The notes under the pieces were generated by a model. It made no database searches. It was given only the letters and a program-made list of their open reading frames with translations, and was not told the origin of the DNA. Positions 44,908-56,215 of a stretch of 64,000 nucleotides of DNA are shown here, in pieces. Position numbers and translations under genes: made by a program. Each line of letters begins with the position of its first letter. Within the stretch, counting starts at the first letter, position 1. The DNA is from Halichondria panicea (taxonomy: Eukaryota; Porifera; Demospongiae; Suberitida; Halichondriidae). The stretch lies in contig NC_087388.1 of the NCBI RefSeq assembly GCF_963675165.1, forward strand, positions 3,477,047 through 3,541,046, given 5' to 3'.

Positions 44908-45616
44908 TTTTTTTTTTTTTTTTTTTTTCAGGGTTAATGTAATGAAAAAACTAAAGTCATGTAAAAGTTAAAACCATGTATTTATTCATTGAAGTTTAGT
45001 TCCGAGTTGGCCAGGTCCGCTGAGGGGTGATTCTGGGACCTGGCTGGCTGTCCACGACTGGAGCGGGATCCTCTGATGCACTGAATGGCAGAGCGTAGGA
45101 GAGAGAATGTAATTCTGCTCCTTAGCCAGGACAGTGTTCTACTGTAGCTTTCATTAGATTTGATTGCCAAGTTTGAGGCAAGCCTTTTGTAGAACACAGT
45201 GGCCTGGTTGGCCATACCACCTGTGGCTGACATCACCAAAGGAGTGAATGAGGCGTGTTCGATATCTCTGACGCGTTGTTCGTATTGTCTTTTCTTTTCA
45301 AGTTCATCCTTCCTGTAGCAGTTGGTGTGTTGGTTTGATTTTGCATGGGGATTAAACACTCGTACATCTAGATATGTACGTTCAAAGCGCCCACCCCAGA
45401 AGCCATTACACGCAATGTCTAATCTGGCACCGTCTTGGACATTTGCTGACAGCCCGATTAGTTCTTCACCACTTACAGGTTGTAGTTCAGGCTCTACACA
45501 GACGTCACTGCAAATTTCAGTGAGTAGGTTGGCCGTTAAATCCCTTATTTCATTGTGCCTGGTGATGGTGAAACCGCCCTTAGGGCATGACAGAGCGTGA
45601 TCGACTGAGAATTGTT
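44908..45616 (-). mobile_element. 5'-truncated non-LTR element inserted in the mariner terminal repeat
   Basis: A poly(A) tail (as T from 44908 to about 44928) at one side and GAACGCAACTGAAAT duplicated exactly on both sides (44893-44907 and 45617-45631) mark a target-primed insertion. The body encodes the last ~210 codons of the element protein. The 3'UTR contains ATGAATAAATACATGG, with AATAAA as poly(A) signal. Confidence 0.92.
44982..45613 (-). pseudogene. C-terminal domain of the non-LTR element protein
   Basis: Reads VDHALSCPKGGFTITRHNEI, RDLTANLLTEICSDVCVEPE, GARLDIACNGFWGGRFERTY, LDVRVFNPHAKSN, EHASFTPLVMSATGGMANQA and LRSRITFSLLRSAIQCIRGS. It is the same domain as 30254-30931, but continues into the natural C-terminus. 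The N-terminal part including RT is lost by 5' truncation. The MDFSCV start of the open frame is the mariner repeat read in reverse, not part of the protein. Confidence 0.75.
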
Positions 45617-46224
45617 GAACGCAACTGAAATCCACTGTATGCAGATCGTTCGCGTAGCGTCAAATTTTCCTCGAGGTATAAACATTTTTAGTTAGATTTT
45701 TAGTTAGATGGTTAGATGGCTTCAAAGAAATGCATTTCGAAAAATTGACGTTTAAAGTTCAATGAAATATTGGAATGTTTCCGCAACGTTTCCGCATACC
45801 TCCGTATACTTGCCTAGCCTCGTGCGGTGACATAACCATTAACCATCTTGCAAGAGATATTAATTTTTTCTAAGTAAAGAACCCAAGAGTAAACTTAGTT
45901 GGGACAGGACAATCTACATAGCTGGAAGATGGCAACAACCGTTCAGAGAGGCAGTGAGGCTGTGAGGCTATGAGGTAAGTCTAAAACTAAAAATTTTTAC
46001 CTGCCGTTTCATAGTTAAAAAGTTATTCTGATACAGTAACACTGAAGTAGATTACACAGCCTCCCATCTGTAAGAATAGCTAGTGTTTTGGGGACAGGGC
46101 GTTTATAATCTTGGTTAAAAAGATGAGGTTGTAGAACAGTCTGTGTCCTGTATACAAGTATAAGTATAAATAATAATAATGCTGTAGAAGTAAACAGTGC
46201 TCAGTGTTGGCGTCTCTAAAATGT

Positions 46225-47595
46225 TCAAGTCGACATTTGTGTTGGACAGGTCCTAGTGTTGTGGCCAGGCTCTTTGCATGACCCACACACTCGTTTTCTT
46301 TTAGGAGCTGGAGATGAGGAGACTGATGGTGGTGAGAGTGGTACTAGGGTTACTGCTCGACTGGTTGGCTTGGGGACCATAGGGAGAGGACAGGTAAGGT
46401 CTTTGGCAGCATCAGGGCAAAACTGCAAGTAGATAATTATGAATAAACTGGAATAGGTTGTAATAGTTGGGCTGCCAGTATTGACATAGCAGTATTAGTT
46501 AACGTGTTTTTCACCTCGCGTATCTTGTCGTGCAGATACCACTGTCTCTGTGCCGATAGCCCATCTGGCTCAATAATTTCAGGAAACTCTCCAGGATCAA
46601 ACCCTTCCTTCAATAGGGAGTGCTCCACCTCTGTTGCCTCGTCTGCCCTCTGCTTCATGAACACTACCCCGGGTTGTGAGCTGTGTACTCTGAAGTGGTG
46701 GCCCTTCTTGATCCCGATCAGTTTCCTGAAGTGAGGAACCAAGAAGCCAATCCAGTCGTAGGTTGGTACAATGGTCCCCCCATCCTGATCTGCTACCAGC
46801 TGGGCTGTGTTGCATCTGGAACCATGTAAGTTTGTGTTAATTATGTAGTCAAATGTATGTACACTTTCAGAACTGCTAAAACACTTCTGTTTGGACATGA
46901 CTTCTGTTTGGACATGTACCTGCCAGACTTGTTGACAACATCTACGATGTCTTGGAGACAGCCAATGTCAGTCCTCCTATATAGCCTCTTAAAAAAAGTC
47001 CGAAACTCCAGTCAGGAGCGAACTTTGTGTGTCCGACCACTAAAAAGCTGAGTGTTATCTGTGTGTGTCTGCCAGTCATCACTCTCCAAAGAAGGTACGA
47101 TAGAACATAGTTGTTTTTGTTCTTTCCGACACAGTTGTCAGCATGGAGGTACACTGTCTTCTCACCTACAATAATGCATGTTTGCGTGTGCATAATAATT
47201 AATTTTGCGTATTAAAGACTAATTCAAACAGTGTTGCCCTTTTTAATGCACATTGAATTTTATGCAATTAGGTCTATCTCAGTCAATTCTACAATAAATA
47301 CTATGAGTGAACGTCTTATAAGCAATACGTACCTAGACCATGGTGTTCAAAGTAGTAGTAGTGGAGTAGACTTATCACCGTGTTTGCCCCCTTCCCACAA
47401 TCTCCAGACTCGTCAATTAAGAAAAACACCTGGCGTGGAAACGCCTCGTTCTGGAGACCAAAAAGGGCACACTTCCTTGGGGTCAGGAAAAACACTGGAC
47501 CAGGTTGGAGAGGGTTAGACGGGTAGTGGACCTGTGGACAAAACAAAAATAAGAAGGTTTGCATTTTCTATTTTCTCTTGTACTGTTTTTTTAAG

Positions 47596-47629
<34 letters not shown>

Positions 47630-49861
47630 AATAGGCACTGGCTTGAGCATAATGTACTAACTCCGTTTAAGCTGTGTGTGTGCGAGGGTAATTTTGTTTT
47701 GTTGTGTACGTGTGTAAGCTCACACGTGGTGGTACTGTGTGTGTGTGTGTGAGGAATAGGTGTGTGAGGAATAGGCACTGGCTTGAGCATAGTATGAGCA
47801 TAATGTACTAACCCCGTTTAAGCTGTGTGTGTGTGTGTGCGAGGGTAATTTTGTTTTGTTGTGTACGTGTGTAAGCTCACACGTGGTGGTACTGTGTGTG
47901 TGTGTGTGAGGAATAGGCACTGGCTTGAGCATAATGTACTAACCCCGTTTAAGCTGTGCGTGTGCGAGGGTAATTTTGTTTTGTTGTGTTACGTGTGTAA
48001 GCTCACACGTGGTGGTACTGTGTGTGTGTGTGTGTGTGTGTGTTTGTGTGTGAGGAATAGGCACTGGCTTGAGCATAATGTACTAACCCCGTTTAAGCTG
48101 TTTAAGCTGTGTGTGTGCGAGGGTAATTTTGTTTTGTTGTGTACGTGTGTAAGCTCACACGTGGTGGTACTGTGTGTGTGTGTGTGTAATTATTATTGAT
48201 AGAGGAATTCAATTGCACTACAGTACCTGCTGTGCAAAATCAAATGAGTAGTGTGCCTCAATATCCACAGAGTTAGGAGGAACACAGCAGTTCAGTGGAG
48301 GAGCAGTAAGAATACCGTCAACTGAGTAATGCTTCTTCACAGACTCCTTACATTGTTGAAGCTGCTTGGTGTAGAGTGACCTCTCCAGAGTAACTACATG
48401 CAAGTGATCCAGGTACTCCTGCATAACAATAATTATTATTGTATTATGTTGTATGTACTGTTGTTAGTATGGTCAAAAATGTATTGTATAAACTTATACA
48501 CGCACCTGTAGTGCTGACGACTTCTCTATGTCACTGTTTGTGGCTCTCTTGATTCCAGCGCTGTGTTGCTGGCACGTCCAGCACAGGTCGGACATGGGTT
48601 TCATCACCACAACTGCAGGAAGGAGAGTCTGCCAGTACCTGCAGAATGTTGTGTATGCTGACACCCTTCCTCCTGTTGCCATACTCTGGTACTGTTTCCA
48701 AATGCCTCGCTTCGACAAGCTTGATGGTAGCAGCTTGATGTCAGTGCCGCTGTATCCCGGAACGCGTCCTGGCAGAAGGAGACCGTGCATCTCGGTGTAA
48801 TTGGTGAGAAATGTCTGTGGTATTATTAGTGTCATCCTATGCTTTTTTGCGGTGTTCAACAATTGTACTTAAGTTACTAATTGTTATACCTACCACAATT
48901 TCCTTAATGTCCTCGTGGGATAGGGTATTCTTTGGTAGGCGGTGTTTGTTACCATGTACCCTAGGAACAAGCCCATTTGTCTTTAGGGACTTGACCAGGT
49001 TCTTCATCCTCTTTTCACCTTAAAAGTATAAACAATTATAATTTTTATGTATTGATGTTATTATTTCTTACCAACTGTGTGCAGGAAACGGAACATTGAA
49101 GAACATATTGGCCACCCTATTGGCCACCCTTGATGAGCATACGCAATGTGACCTCGTATCCTTGGTGTGTCTAGGTGTTTGTGAAGTCTGCCCACCAAGC
49201 CGCCAATCACACTCATGCTTGCACTGAGTTTGCCAAGAATGACCAAGTCCAATTCCGCCCTTGTCATCTCGCTGCAGTCACTCCTAAATTCAAGGACGTC
49301 GTTGGGAGAGAAGCGCTCAGAGCAAACAATACTGTTGTGTCCCGAACACCCACAACCCCCGTCTAAAAACGTTTGTATTCTGTCGTGCTCTGTCTGGTCG
49401 AGAATACCCATGTCACACCCTGTTGTGTTCGTTGGATTCTGTGGTGGCAATCGTGCAAGAGCGTGGGCAATCTGTTGCCCTGCAGGTGGAGCCTCTCCAT
49501 CGCTGTCCTCTGGGTCGCTCGGTTCATCATTCTGGCTTGTTAAAGATTCAAGCTCATCATCTGCAATAAATAAATAGTTCTGTCTCTATGTTTATTGTCA
49601 ATGCTAATGTTTATTGTCAATGCTAATGTTTATTGTCAATGCTAATGTCTATTATTGTTTACTAGTATCTATTGTTTACTATGAATAATTATGGAACTTA
49701 CACTCAGTGAAGTTCTCTCTATCGAAGTCTTCATCATCCAGGCCGTCATAATCGTTGAGGAAGTAATCTTCCAGTACTTCCTCGTAGGCTTGGTTATCTT
49801 CTTCGCAGAAGAGGTGGCTTAAATCATTCAGAGCCTTTGCAGCCTGGTTTGCTGTGGCCAT
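46225..49861 (-). CDS. Nine-exon DUF7869-like transposon-associated protein with zinc knuckle
   Basis: Exons: 49861-49702, 49560-49072, 49018-48894, 48814-48506, 48418-48227, 47531-47333, 47165-46920, 46815-46515, 46422-46225, with GT-AG borders and consistent phases. The start is the ATG at 49861 (MATANQAAKALNDL, acidic leader). Then GGCGCSGHNSIVCSERF (Cys cluster), KRMKNLVKSLKTNGL, LLPGRVPGYSGTDIKLLPSS, VSAYTTFCRYWQTLLP, VVMKPMSDLCWTCQQ, HYSFDFAQQ, FFLTPRKCALFG, CGKGANTVISLLHY, YLHADNCVGKNKNNY, LVVGHTKFAPDWSFG, TIVPTYDW, and a CCHC knuckle RVCGSCKEPGHNTRTC. I know this pattern from a large family in corals, sponges and fish (DUF7869-type). Repeated Asp positions (SFDF, HADN, APDW) suggest an RNase H-fold nuclease (inference). 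The only defect is a one-base slip in a T7 run at about 46990. No terminal repeats found. Confidence 0.75.
47600..48187. repeat. (TG)n-containing ~130-bp minisatellite in an intron
   Basis: Four to five copies of a unit with GTGTGTGTGTGAGGAATAGG, CACTGGCTTGAGCATAATGT, AACCCCGTTTAAGCTG, GTAATTTTGTTTTGTTGTGT and GTAAGCTCACACGTGGTGGT. It fills intron 5 (48226-47532) of the DUF7869-like gene. Long ORFs on either strand here are products of the repeat. Confidence 0.9.
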
Positions 49862-49974
49862 TCTGAACTGTAACTAGCCAGAAACTAGAGCGCAGCTGCA
49901 GCATCTTCAAAAAATACATTTTAGCAAGCGAGGGGAATCCCCGTAATTTCCTTAAACTAGTAGGAAATCTCTGT

Positions 49975-50104
49975 GGATCCCGCTCCAGTCGTGGACAGCC
50001 AGCCAGGTCCCAGAATCACCCCTCAGCGGACCTGGCCAATTCGAAACTAAACTTCAATGAATAAATACATGGTTTTAACTTTTACATGACTTTAGTTTTT
50101 TCAA

Positions 50105-50133
<29 letters not shown>
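49975..50133 (+). mobile_element. Very short 3' copy of the non-LTR element
   Basis: Begins GGATCCCGCTCCAGTCGTGG and matches the complement of 44930-45070, ending in poly(A) (50106-50133). Flanked by an exact 12-bp duplication GGAAATCTCTGT (49963-49974 and 50134-50145). Only the last ~40 codons and the 3'UTR with ATGAATAAATACATGG remain. Confidence 0.92.
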
Positions 50134-50135
<2 letters not shown>

Positions 50136-50145
50136 AAATCTCTGT

Positions 50146-50930
50146 ATGGCTTTGGCCATGTTCTTCCTGTGAAAGGCGTCGCCTAAATAAATTGTTGTAT
50201 AATAAAAGTGAGCAAAATGTAGCTTGAACAGCTGGGTAGTGATCCTGCAGGATCACTAAAGTAGAAAGCTAGAAAGCTGTATATAACCAGGAACAAAGCT
50301 GAGACTCCAGGCTGTGATCCTAATCCACAGTGCAAATGTCTCCAGTGTGGTTTAGTTTCCAGTGTGGTTTAGTTTTATTGCTCCTGAGTTTTTGTGCAAG
50401 TCATGATAACATATACTGTAATTACAGCGCGCATAAATAATGGTGATTCAACAGAGAACAGATAGAACACAGTAAGACTTTCTGTACTATCTATGGTTTC
50501 ACTGCACGTTGAGACTTATGAACAACGACTGTAGCTATGGGAAGTCAAATGCAAGATGATTGTCTAAGCGCCAGAAAAAAATAATTCCAACAGCTTTTTT
50601 AGGACCTAAAAAATTATGCTGATGCTGATGTGGCGCTTAAATTATGGTGGCGCTATAATTACTCTTCTGGTTTTTCTGGTTTCTAGTTGTTTTGCGGGTC
50701 ACATACATATCTCCTGTAGAGTGCTCTCTTTTTCTTCACTGGGGTTCTTCTTGCATTAGAATGGTACCTAAAACCTAAAGGTCATGTAAATTCTTGAATT
50801 CTTGCTCACAGAAAAATATTAGCACCTATAAAGAGCACCTATAAACTCCCACTTTTTACCAGATCAACTTTTGCATGAGGTCTCTCATAGAATCAACTTT
50901 TCAAATGAAGAAGCATGTATTCGATCCATT
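50146..50930. repeat. Spacer with a repeat shared with 54760-55020
   Basis: 50240-50420 and 54830-55020 share CCAGGAACAA, AGTAGAAAGCTA, GATCCTA..CTCTGAGTCCACAG-like sequence and TCTGGTTTAGTTTTATTGCT. Non-coding, probably an old element. No gene. Confidence 0.5.
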
Positions 50931-51010
50931 TAACCGCCGCAGACACATAATTGCGTCATGTCGCTATGACGCCATAGACGCATTTTTGTGGCAGCTGCAG
51001 TTGAACGGGA
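50931..51010. mobile_element. Solo piggyBac end
   Basis: TTAACCGCCGCAGACACATA then ATTGCGTCATGTCGCTATGA and GACGCATTTTTGTGGCAGCT matches the left end of the piggyBac element at 20559-20640, including the hairpin. No right end was found, so it is a fragment or a tiny derivative. A further related motif, GCGGATGACGCATATTTGCG, is duplicated at 56006-56075. Confidence 0.65.
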
Positions 51011-53394
51011 CCTAGCATTCACTAAACAGACTCAACAAGACAGAACATTTTCTTTGAATCTTCTCGGCTGTCTGTATTACTGTATGGTTGACAGCATGGC
51101 ACAGTCGCTCTATGTTGTCAGCCTGTGGAGAGCAAAGTCTTTAATTCTGTAATAGATTTCCAACGAATGTTCCACCATAATACAAAAATTGTCGAGAGCT
51201 GCATCGAGGGACTGAATGTCCTAAATCATTGGTGTGATTACACCTATGCCATACCAGTTTGTTTGCATGGGTCATCCTCCTCTTCCTCTTCACCCTCCTC
51301 ACACTCACACTCACCTAGCACAATCATTGAGCTGATTAACTTCCCTACAAAATAAGTATTAGTTAATGTACAGTGTTAGTTAATGTACAGTGTAGAGGGC
51401 TCCCGACTACGAGAGGTGCATGTGGTTTACTGTCATAAACCCTGAGGCACTGTGCATTAACTCCCATCTGATTGGCTGACTGGTTGCTATGCATCAAGCT
51501 GCATGCATAGCAACACTATTCAAACAAGAAGACAACTAGGAAAAGATAGCTCGTTCACACCAGGGCTGCTGTCCACACTCAAATCCTTGTGCAGCCTAGA
51601 CAGAATATGAGCAGCCAGCCCCTCCCTCAAAGCGTACGGTACAGAGCCACTCCCCCTCTATGTTCAATTAGTCAGCCCCTCCCTCCACTTACTGCGCAGC
51701 AACCAGCCAGAAGAAACAACACAGCTAGGTGTCTAGACCAGCTCTCTTCAGCTATGCCAGGCTAGTAGGCAAGCAAAGGTAAGCATAAATAGCCACTCCT
51801 ATATTATTGCTAAACTGGCTTCTTTTTATTTAAATACAGAAGCAGGCCTAGTGCAGTGCGTGCAGTACTACTCAGCCTGAGCTCTCCCAGAGTGTCTCTA
51901 AAGCAGCTCCTTCTGCAAGCACACAGCAGAATTTTTGATGAACTAGTCCACCCTCTGTCTCTATGTTTTCATTTATGACATTTTGTTTCTCATGCAAGAA
52001 ACACCATTAGCTTGAGGTGCCAATTTATGAGCCCTTGTAGCCCTGAGGTGCCAATTTATGACAGTTAAACCCCACTAGACTACATGGCAAAAGTGTAGTA
52101 GGTGGGAAATATTGTAATTTAATCTCTCTACCTCATCGTCCTGGCTCTGGCAAAATCGAGTACATAGCTATCCTGTTCTCCTCTAACTTCCATGTCCAGC
52201 TGGTGGCACTCATCTTCGAGAAAAGGCGGTAGAAAATCCCTAAGGGGCAAACCTGCATTGCCAATTATGGAATAAGGTGGGTGGGTGTAAACAGGTGCTG
52301 AGGTTCCCTAACATAGTGTTTGGCATGAGCAAGTTTCGCTGCGGTGGTCCGGTGCATGCTATCTGTTCTTCTTGGCTTCTTGTTTGAACATTGGCAGGTG
52401 GATCATGCAGCATACCATCACACACAATGTCGACCTATTTGATGATAATACATTGCTATAAAATTATGTTTACCTGAAGCACCTGATAACCGAAATGCGG
52501 CACTCATAGTCCCCACTAAAAGAACACCCTGCATCTTTCCCCTGTACTTAATATTGACTATTACCATGTCTTGTTGTGAAGACTGTCCACCTCATCTTCG
52601 TACTTCAATCTTGAGGTTCGTCAAACACACAGAAGGCACAAGTGTTGACTGGGGAATTGGAAAGACATTTTAAAGCTCCCTCCTCCCGTATCTTTCCCCC
52701 TTCATGCCAGGTCAGTCGGTGCACTCCAGTGTAAGTGCATTCAGTGTAAGTGCATTAATACACAGTTGTTTGTGTGCATGTTAATGTTATCATCGTCTTG
52801 AAGTCAACTGTGTGCCTGGCATCCTTGAGTGAAGGGAACAAGCTGACTCTTGACCCCTGACCCCTGCTAGAACACCAGCTTCAGCCCTCTCGGAAGCAAT
52901 CTTCACCAACATGCTAAGATGGAATTTTTTGGTTAAAAAAGTAAAGTCATCCTGGTCATCCTGGATTTATTTACCTGTTCATTGGTATATTGAGGACCAA
53001 TTGAATCCCCAGGCTTTCCTGAAAACGCCGCTGCTGTAAGTGAATATATACCTACTACATAGATGCCGACACAAGGATTCGATTCGATACAAACACAACT
53101 TCAGTATTATATACATGTGCTGGTGGCTCATGACAATGCATAAAACCATATTACGTCCATATTGTTACTATAGAATAATTGGCACAGGGAATCGTATCTA
53201 TAGACTACTCGTTTATATTCACTGTTACTCACTGTTACACAATCACTTTCCACTTTCATTTCATTCGATAAAATAAAACACATCATGCACTGCTCGCACA
53301 TACGTAAGTATACCTCTTTTACAGATGACATATTTACTGTGCGAGTGTTTCCACACAAAAATCTGATCTCTGCAAAAGTGTTTTGAGTGATTGA
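51011..53394. other. Stretch without a recognisable gene
   Basis: Small ORFs only. 52130-52430 has protein-like stretches on both strands (plus: PGSGKIEYIAILFSSNF; minus: PTLFHNWQCRFAP) but stops interrupt them. A duplicated TTAGTTAATGTACAGTG is at 51360. No terminal repeats found. Confidence 0.45.
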
Positions 53395-54040
53395 TACAAA
53401 AGAAAGGGGATTGGAAACGACCGCCCACGCCCTGTGTAAAAGGACTGACATCCGGTGAAGCACTCCTCGTTATGATTCGCACTCGCGATTCTTTTTGTTT
53501 TGACCGTGCTCTGGTTGTATTTCAACTGTTTCTAGCTCTCCTATCCACTAGCGATCACTCAGGGGCTGGGAGGTACTCAAGAAAAGTAAGCTTATACTTT
53601 ACTCTGTTTCCAATTTTTGTTGAGTTTAGCTCTATGTCAAGTTTTCTCCGTCCCTCCTGTGAAGTCAAAACAGCAAAGGACATTGCTTGACTTGGTTATT
53701 ATGTATCTAAGTGCTATATAGGATGGTTTCATGCTATAGATGAGCTGTACTGTTCATAAACGTTTGCAGTATAGTCCTTCAAACTGCTTTAGTATACTTT
53801 TAGACACACCACAGGCCTGTCCCTCCCACGACTTCATAGTAAGGGCTATTCCTTCTTGTATAGCAGGCTTAGTGGACTTTTTAGAGCTAAATCCTCTTTA
53901 CTTTTCAACATTAAAAATGATCAATTAGAGGAGTCAAGACAGGTGCTGACTATATAGTTTTAGCCACGCCCTATAACGCGGAATGCTTCACGCAAAAATA
54001 CGCAAACAATTTCGTTTCCAATCCCCTTCCTTTTGTATCC
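53395..54040. mobile_element. TIR element, ~650 bp
   Basis: Ends ATACAAAAGAAAGGGGATTG then GAAACG at 53395 and the complement CGTTTCCAATCCCCTTCC then TTTTGTAT ending at 54040. Both arms also share CCACGCCC internally. An ORF over the left arm runs out of the element and is not a gene. No transposase. Confidence 0.7.
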
Positions 54041-54109
54041 CTCCCTGATTGCGCATACAAAGCAACTAAAATAAAGCAGGTTCTTGCACAATAGCAACCG
54101 TAAACCCAC

Positions 54110-54613
54110 TCTAAAGAAAGCACAGTTCAAAGTTGAATTTCAAAACTTGTGTTGTAGAGCAGATAAAGTGATTTTGTGCTGGAATTCTACACTTCAAGGT
54201 AAGTAGTTTAGAGCAGTCAAATTGCACTTGGTTGTCAAAGCTACAACCAGAAATTGAAAATGTCGAAGTTCCTCACTGTATTTTTATGAAGTAGGTTGGT
54301 GCATGTATCTATGATAATAATTAAAAGGAGAATCGTCCCATGTAACCACCAAACTGCATCCGATGTATTTTTAGTTTCACCTATTTTCATTATTAATACT
54401 AGATTCTACTCTGTAACAAAGTAACAAACATTACGAAATGTCAGTATGTATTATACACAGGCTGTTGAAGTCAATGTCTGACGATTTAATAATTAGTTTC
54501 TCACTGCAGTGGCCTTGTATGATCTGCAACAACAGATTACAAATTTAGTGGACCTTGTTCAAAAACTAAGAACAGAATTTAGTGAGCCACAAGTCGATGT
54601 TAATGATAGTTAA
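54110..54613 (+). CDS. Two exon-like pieces of an unrecognised gene
   Basis: An upstream piece reads AQFKVEFQNLCCRADKVILC with a donor CAAG|GTAAGT at about 54198. A terminal exon starts after CTCACTGCAG at about 54509 and reads ALYDLQQQITNLVDLVQKLR then TEFSEPQVDVNDS and a stop at 54613. The heptad-like LQQQITNLVDLVQKL suggests a short coiled coil. Family unknown. Confidence 0.35.
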
Positions 54614-55129
54614 TGGACATTTTAAAGGACATGGCAGGACTTGAATATAACCCGAGGCGCCGTGGGTGGCCACGGGTATAGTAGTCTGTTGGTCTGTTTG
54701 TTTGTTTGTCACAGGTATATCTACTCACCTGGGTACCACAGCGCTGCGTTTACAGCATGTATAGCCAGATTTTGATGTTAAAGCTTCTTTGTCGAGCAAA
54801 AGCTAAGAAGCAGTTACACGTAACGTAGTTGCAGCTGAAGTGATCCGTACCAGGAACAATTGATAGTAGAAAGCTAAAATTGTGACTGGTTCTCTGGATC
54901 CTATACTCTGAGTCCACAGTACATGTCTCATGTGACATGTACCACTCAATGTTTCAGCATGCCTCCAGTCTGGTTTAGTTTTATTGCTCTTGAGTTGCTG
55001 TGCTAGTCATACCATACATGCTACATGCACTGCTCTTCTGGTTCATGTCACCAGCCGAGGGTTTGCACTTTAGTGCTCTAGTTTACATAGATTTCAATAA
55101 TAGTATGTTTAGTCTGCGTCCTGGTCTCC

Positions 55130-55912
55130 ACTAAAAAAGTCAATCGTTAAGTCAAAATAGCACACTTCCTGTTCTCCATCACAGTATGTTTCTTCATCGT
55201 CTCTGTTTGATTCTTTTTCCAACAGGGCGAACTCTGAATCAACACAATTTAATCTCGTGTAATATCACTTACGATTGTATATGGGCACGCTCTGACCCAG
55301 GACTGTACCAGGACTGTACCTGAGTCTTTAAAATATCCATCTTCAAGGTCCTCTTTCTTGCGGCACTGACATTTGTCTTGTCAATTCATTGCCGGGAAGC
55401 TGTCTTATTCAACTTGCACAAGGTTTGAGCGTGACATTTGATGAAGGTTGGTGGTCATTGAGAGACTTACAAATATCATTGCTAAGGCATAACACATCCT
55501 TGTCTGGATTCCAATAATTTCCACCAGGAAGCTGCATAAGAGTTCTCCTTCATTATTTTACCTTCTCCCTTGACAAGTTTAAGTAGCACTGTGACTTGTG
55601 TAACTTCGAAAAGTTTAGACGTAAGTTTAGTTTGCTATTCTTTTCTCTGAGGAGAACTCTGAGGAGAACACATGATAATCAGGTTTGAATACAACGTCAG
55701 GATCCACTGTAATTTCTGAGTTGCAAATAGTGTTGGTTCCACTTGGACAGCATGAACAAATCACCATAAATATGATAGTACTCAATGGGATCTTGCAATT
55801 TAACAAATACATCTTGTTCCAATTTGTTGCCAGAATCTTTGATAGGACTTCCAACTTGTCTATGGAGCCGTATCTTTGAGATAAAAAATTTTAATTTAAG
55901 GAAATCCCACAC
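55130..55912 (-). pseudogene. Exon-like fragments of an unrecognised minus-strand gene
   Basis: 55890-55690 reads VGSPIKDSGNKLEQDVFVKL then QDPIEYYHIYGDLFMLSKWN; a frame change follows, then ICNSEITVDPDVVFKPDYHV to about 55640. A piece near 55550-55430 reads QLPGGNYWNPDKDVLCLSND. A terminal exon at about 55250-55130 reads SEFALLEKESNRDDEETYCD then LTIDFFSGDQDAD and a stop. All look coding and lie in order on one strand. I do not recognise the protein; frameshifts suggest a decayed transposon gene. A similar phrase, LPSGEYWNPE, recurs at about 60330 on the other strand. Confidence 0.4.
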
Positions 55913-56215
55913 AATACTCTAACGTTCCAAACGTTCCAAATAATTTGCAAAACTCGTGCACTAAAAGTATCGACTCTATGATATCGTCTTTCACATGATA
56001 AACCGCGGATGACGCATATTTGCGTAATTACGGAATAGACCCTTTAGCCGCGGATGACGCATATTTGCATCAACCGCACATTACTCTACTCTTATTTAAT
56101 TTGTGGTAAGCTACAACCTTCCTGAGCTCCACATCTTTGCAAGGCTTCTCTCGAAGGTCAACAGAAGCCATACCGAGTCCGATCCATACCGAGTCCGATC
56201 AAAAATTTGCTTGTT

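Larger units (their letters stand above)
42466..45637. mobile_element. Tc1/mariner-like element with nested LINE
   Basis: Left terminus CAGTGGATTTCAGTTGCGTT at 42466; right terminus is its complement ending at 45637; both are flanked by TA (42464-42465, 45638-45639). About 50 bp of the terminal repeat is recognisable (GACTTCCGTGTTGCGC shared). The right repeat is split by a 709-bp LINE insertion (44908-45616). Without it the element is about 2.45 kb and carries two convergent genes. Confidence 0.88.

Noticed and set aside
45614-45635. MDFSCV start of the minus-strand retroelement ORF
   Set aside because: These codons are the mariner terminal repeat and the target duplication, not retroelement sequence.
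47515-48199. Several ORFs on both strands rich in Val/Cys or Thr/His
   Set aside because: They are produced by the (TG)n minisatellite in the intron of the DUF7869-like gene.
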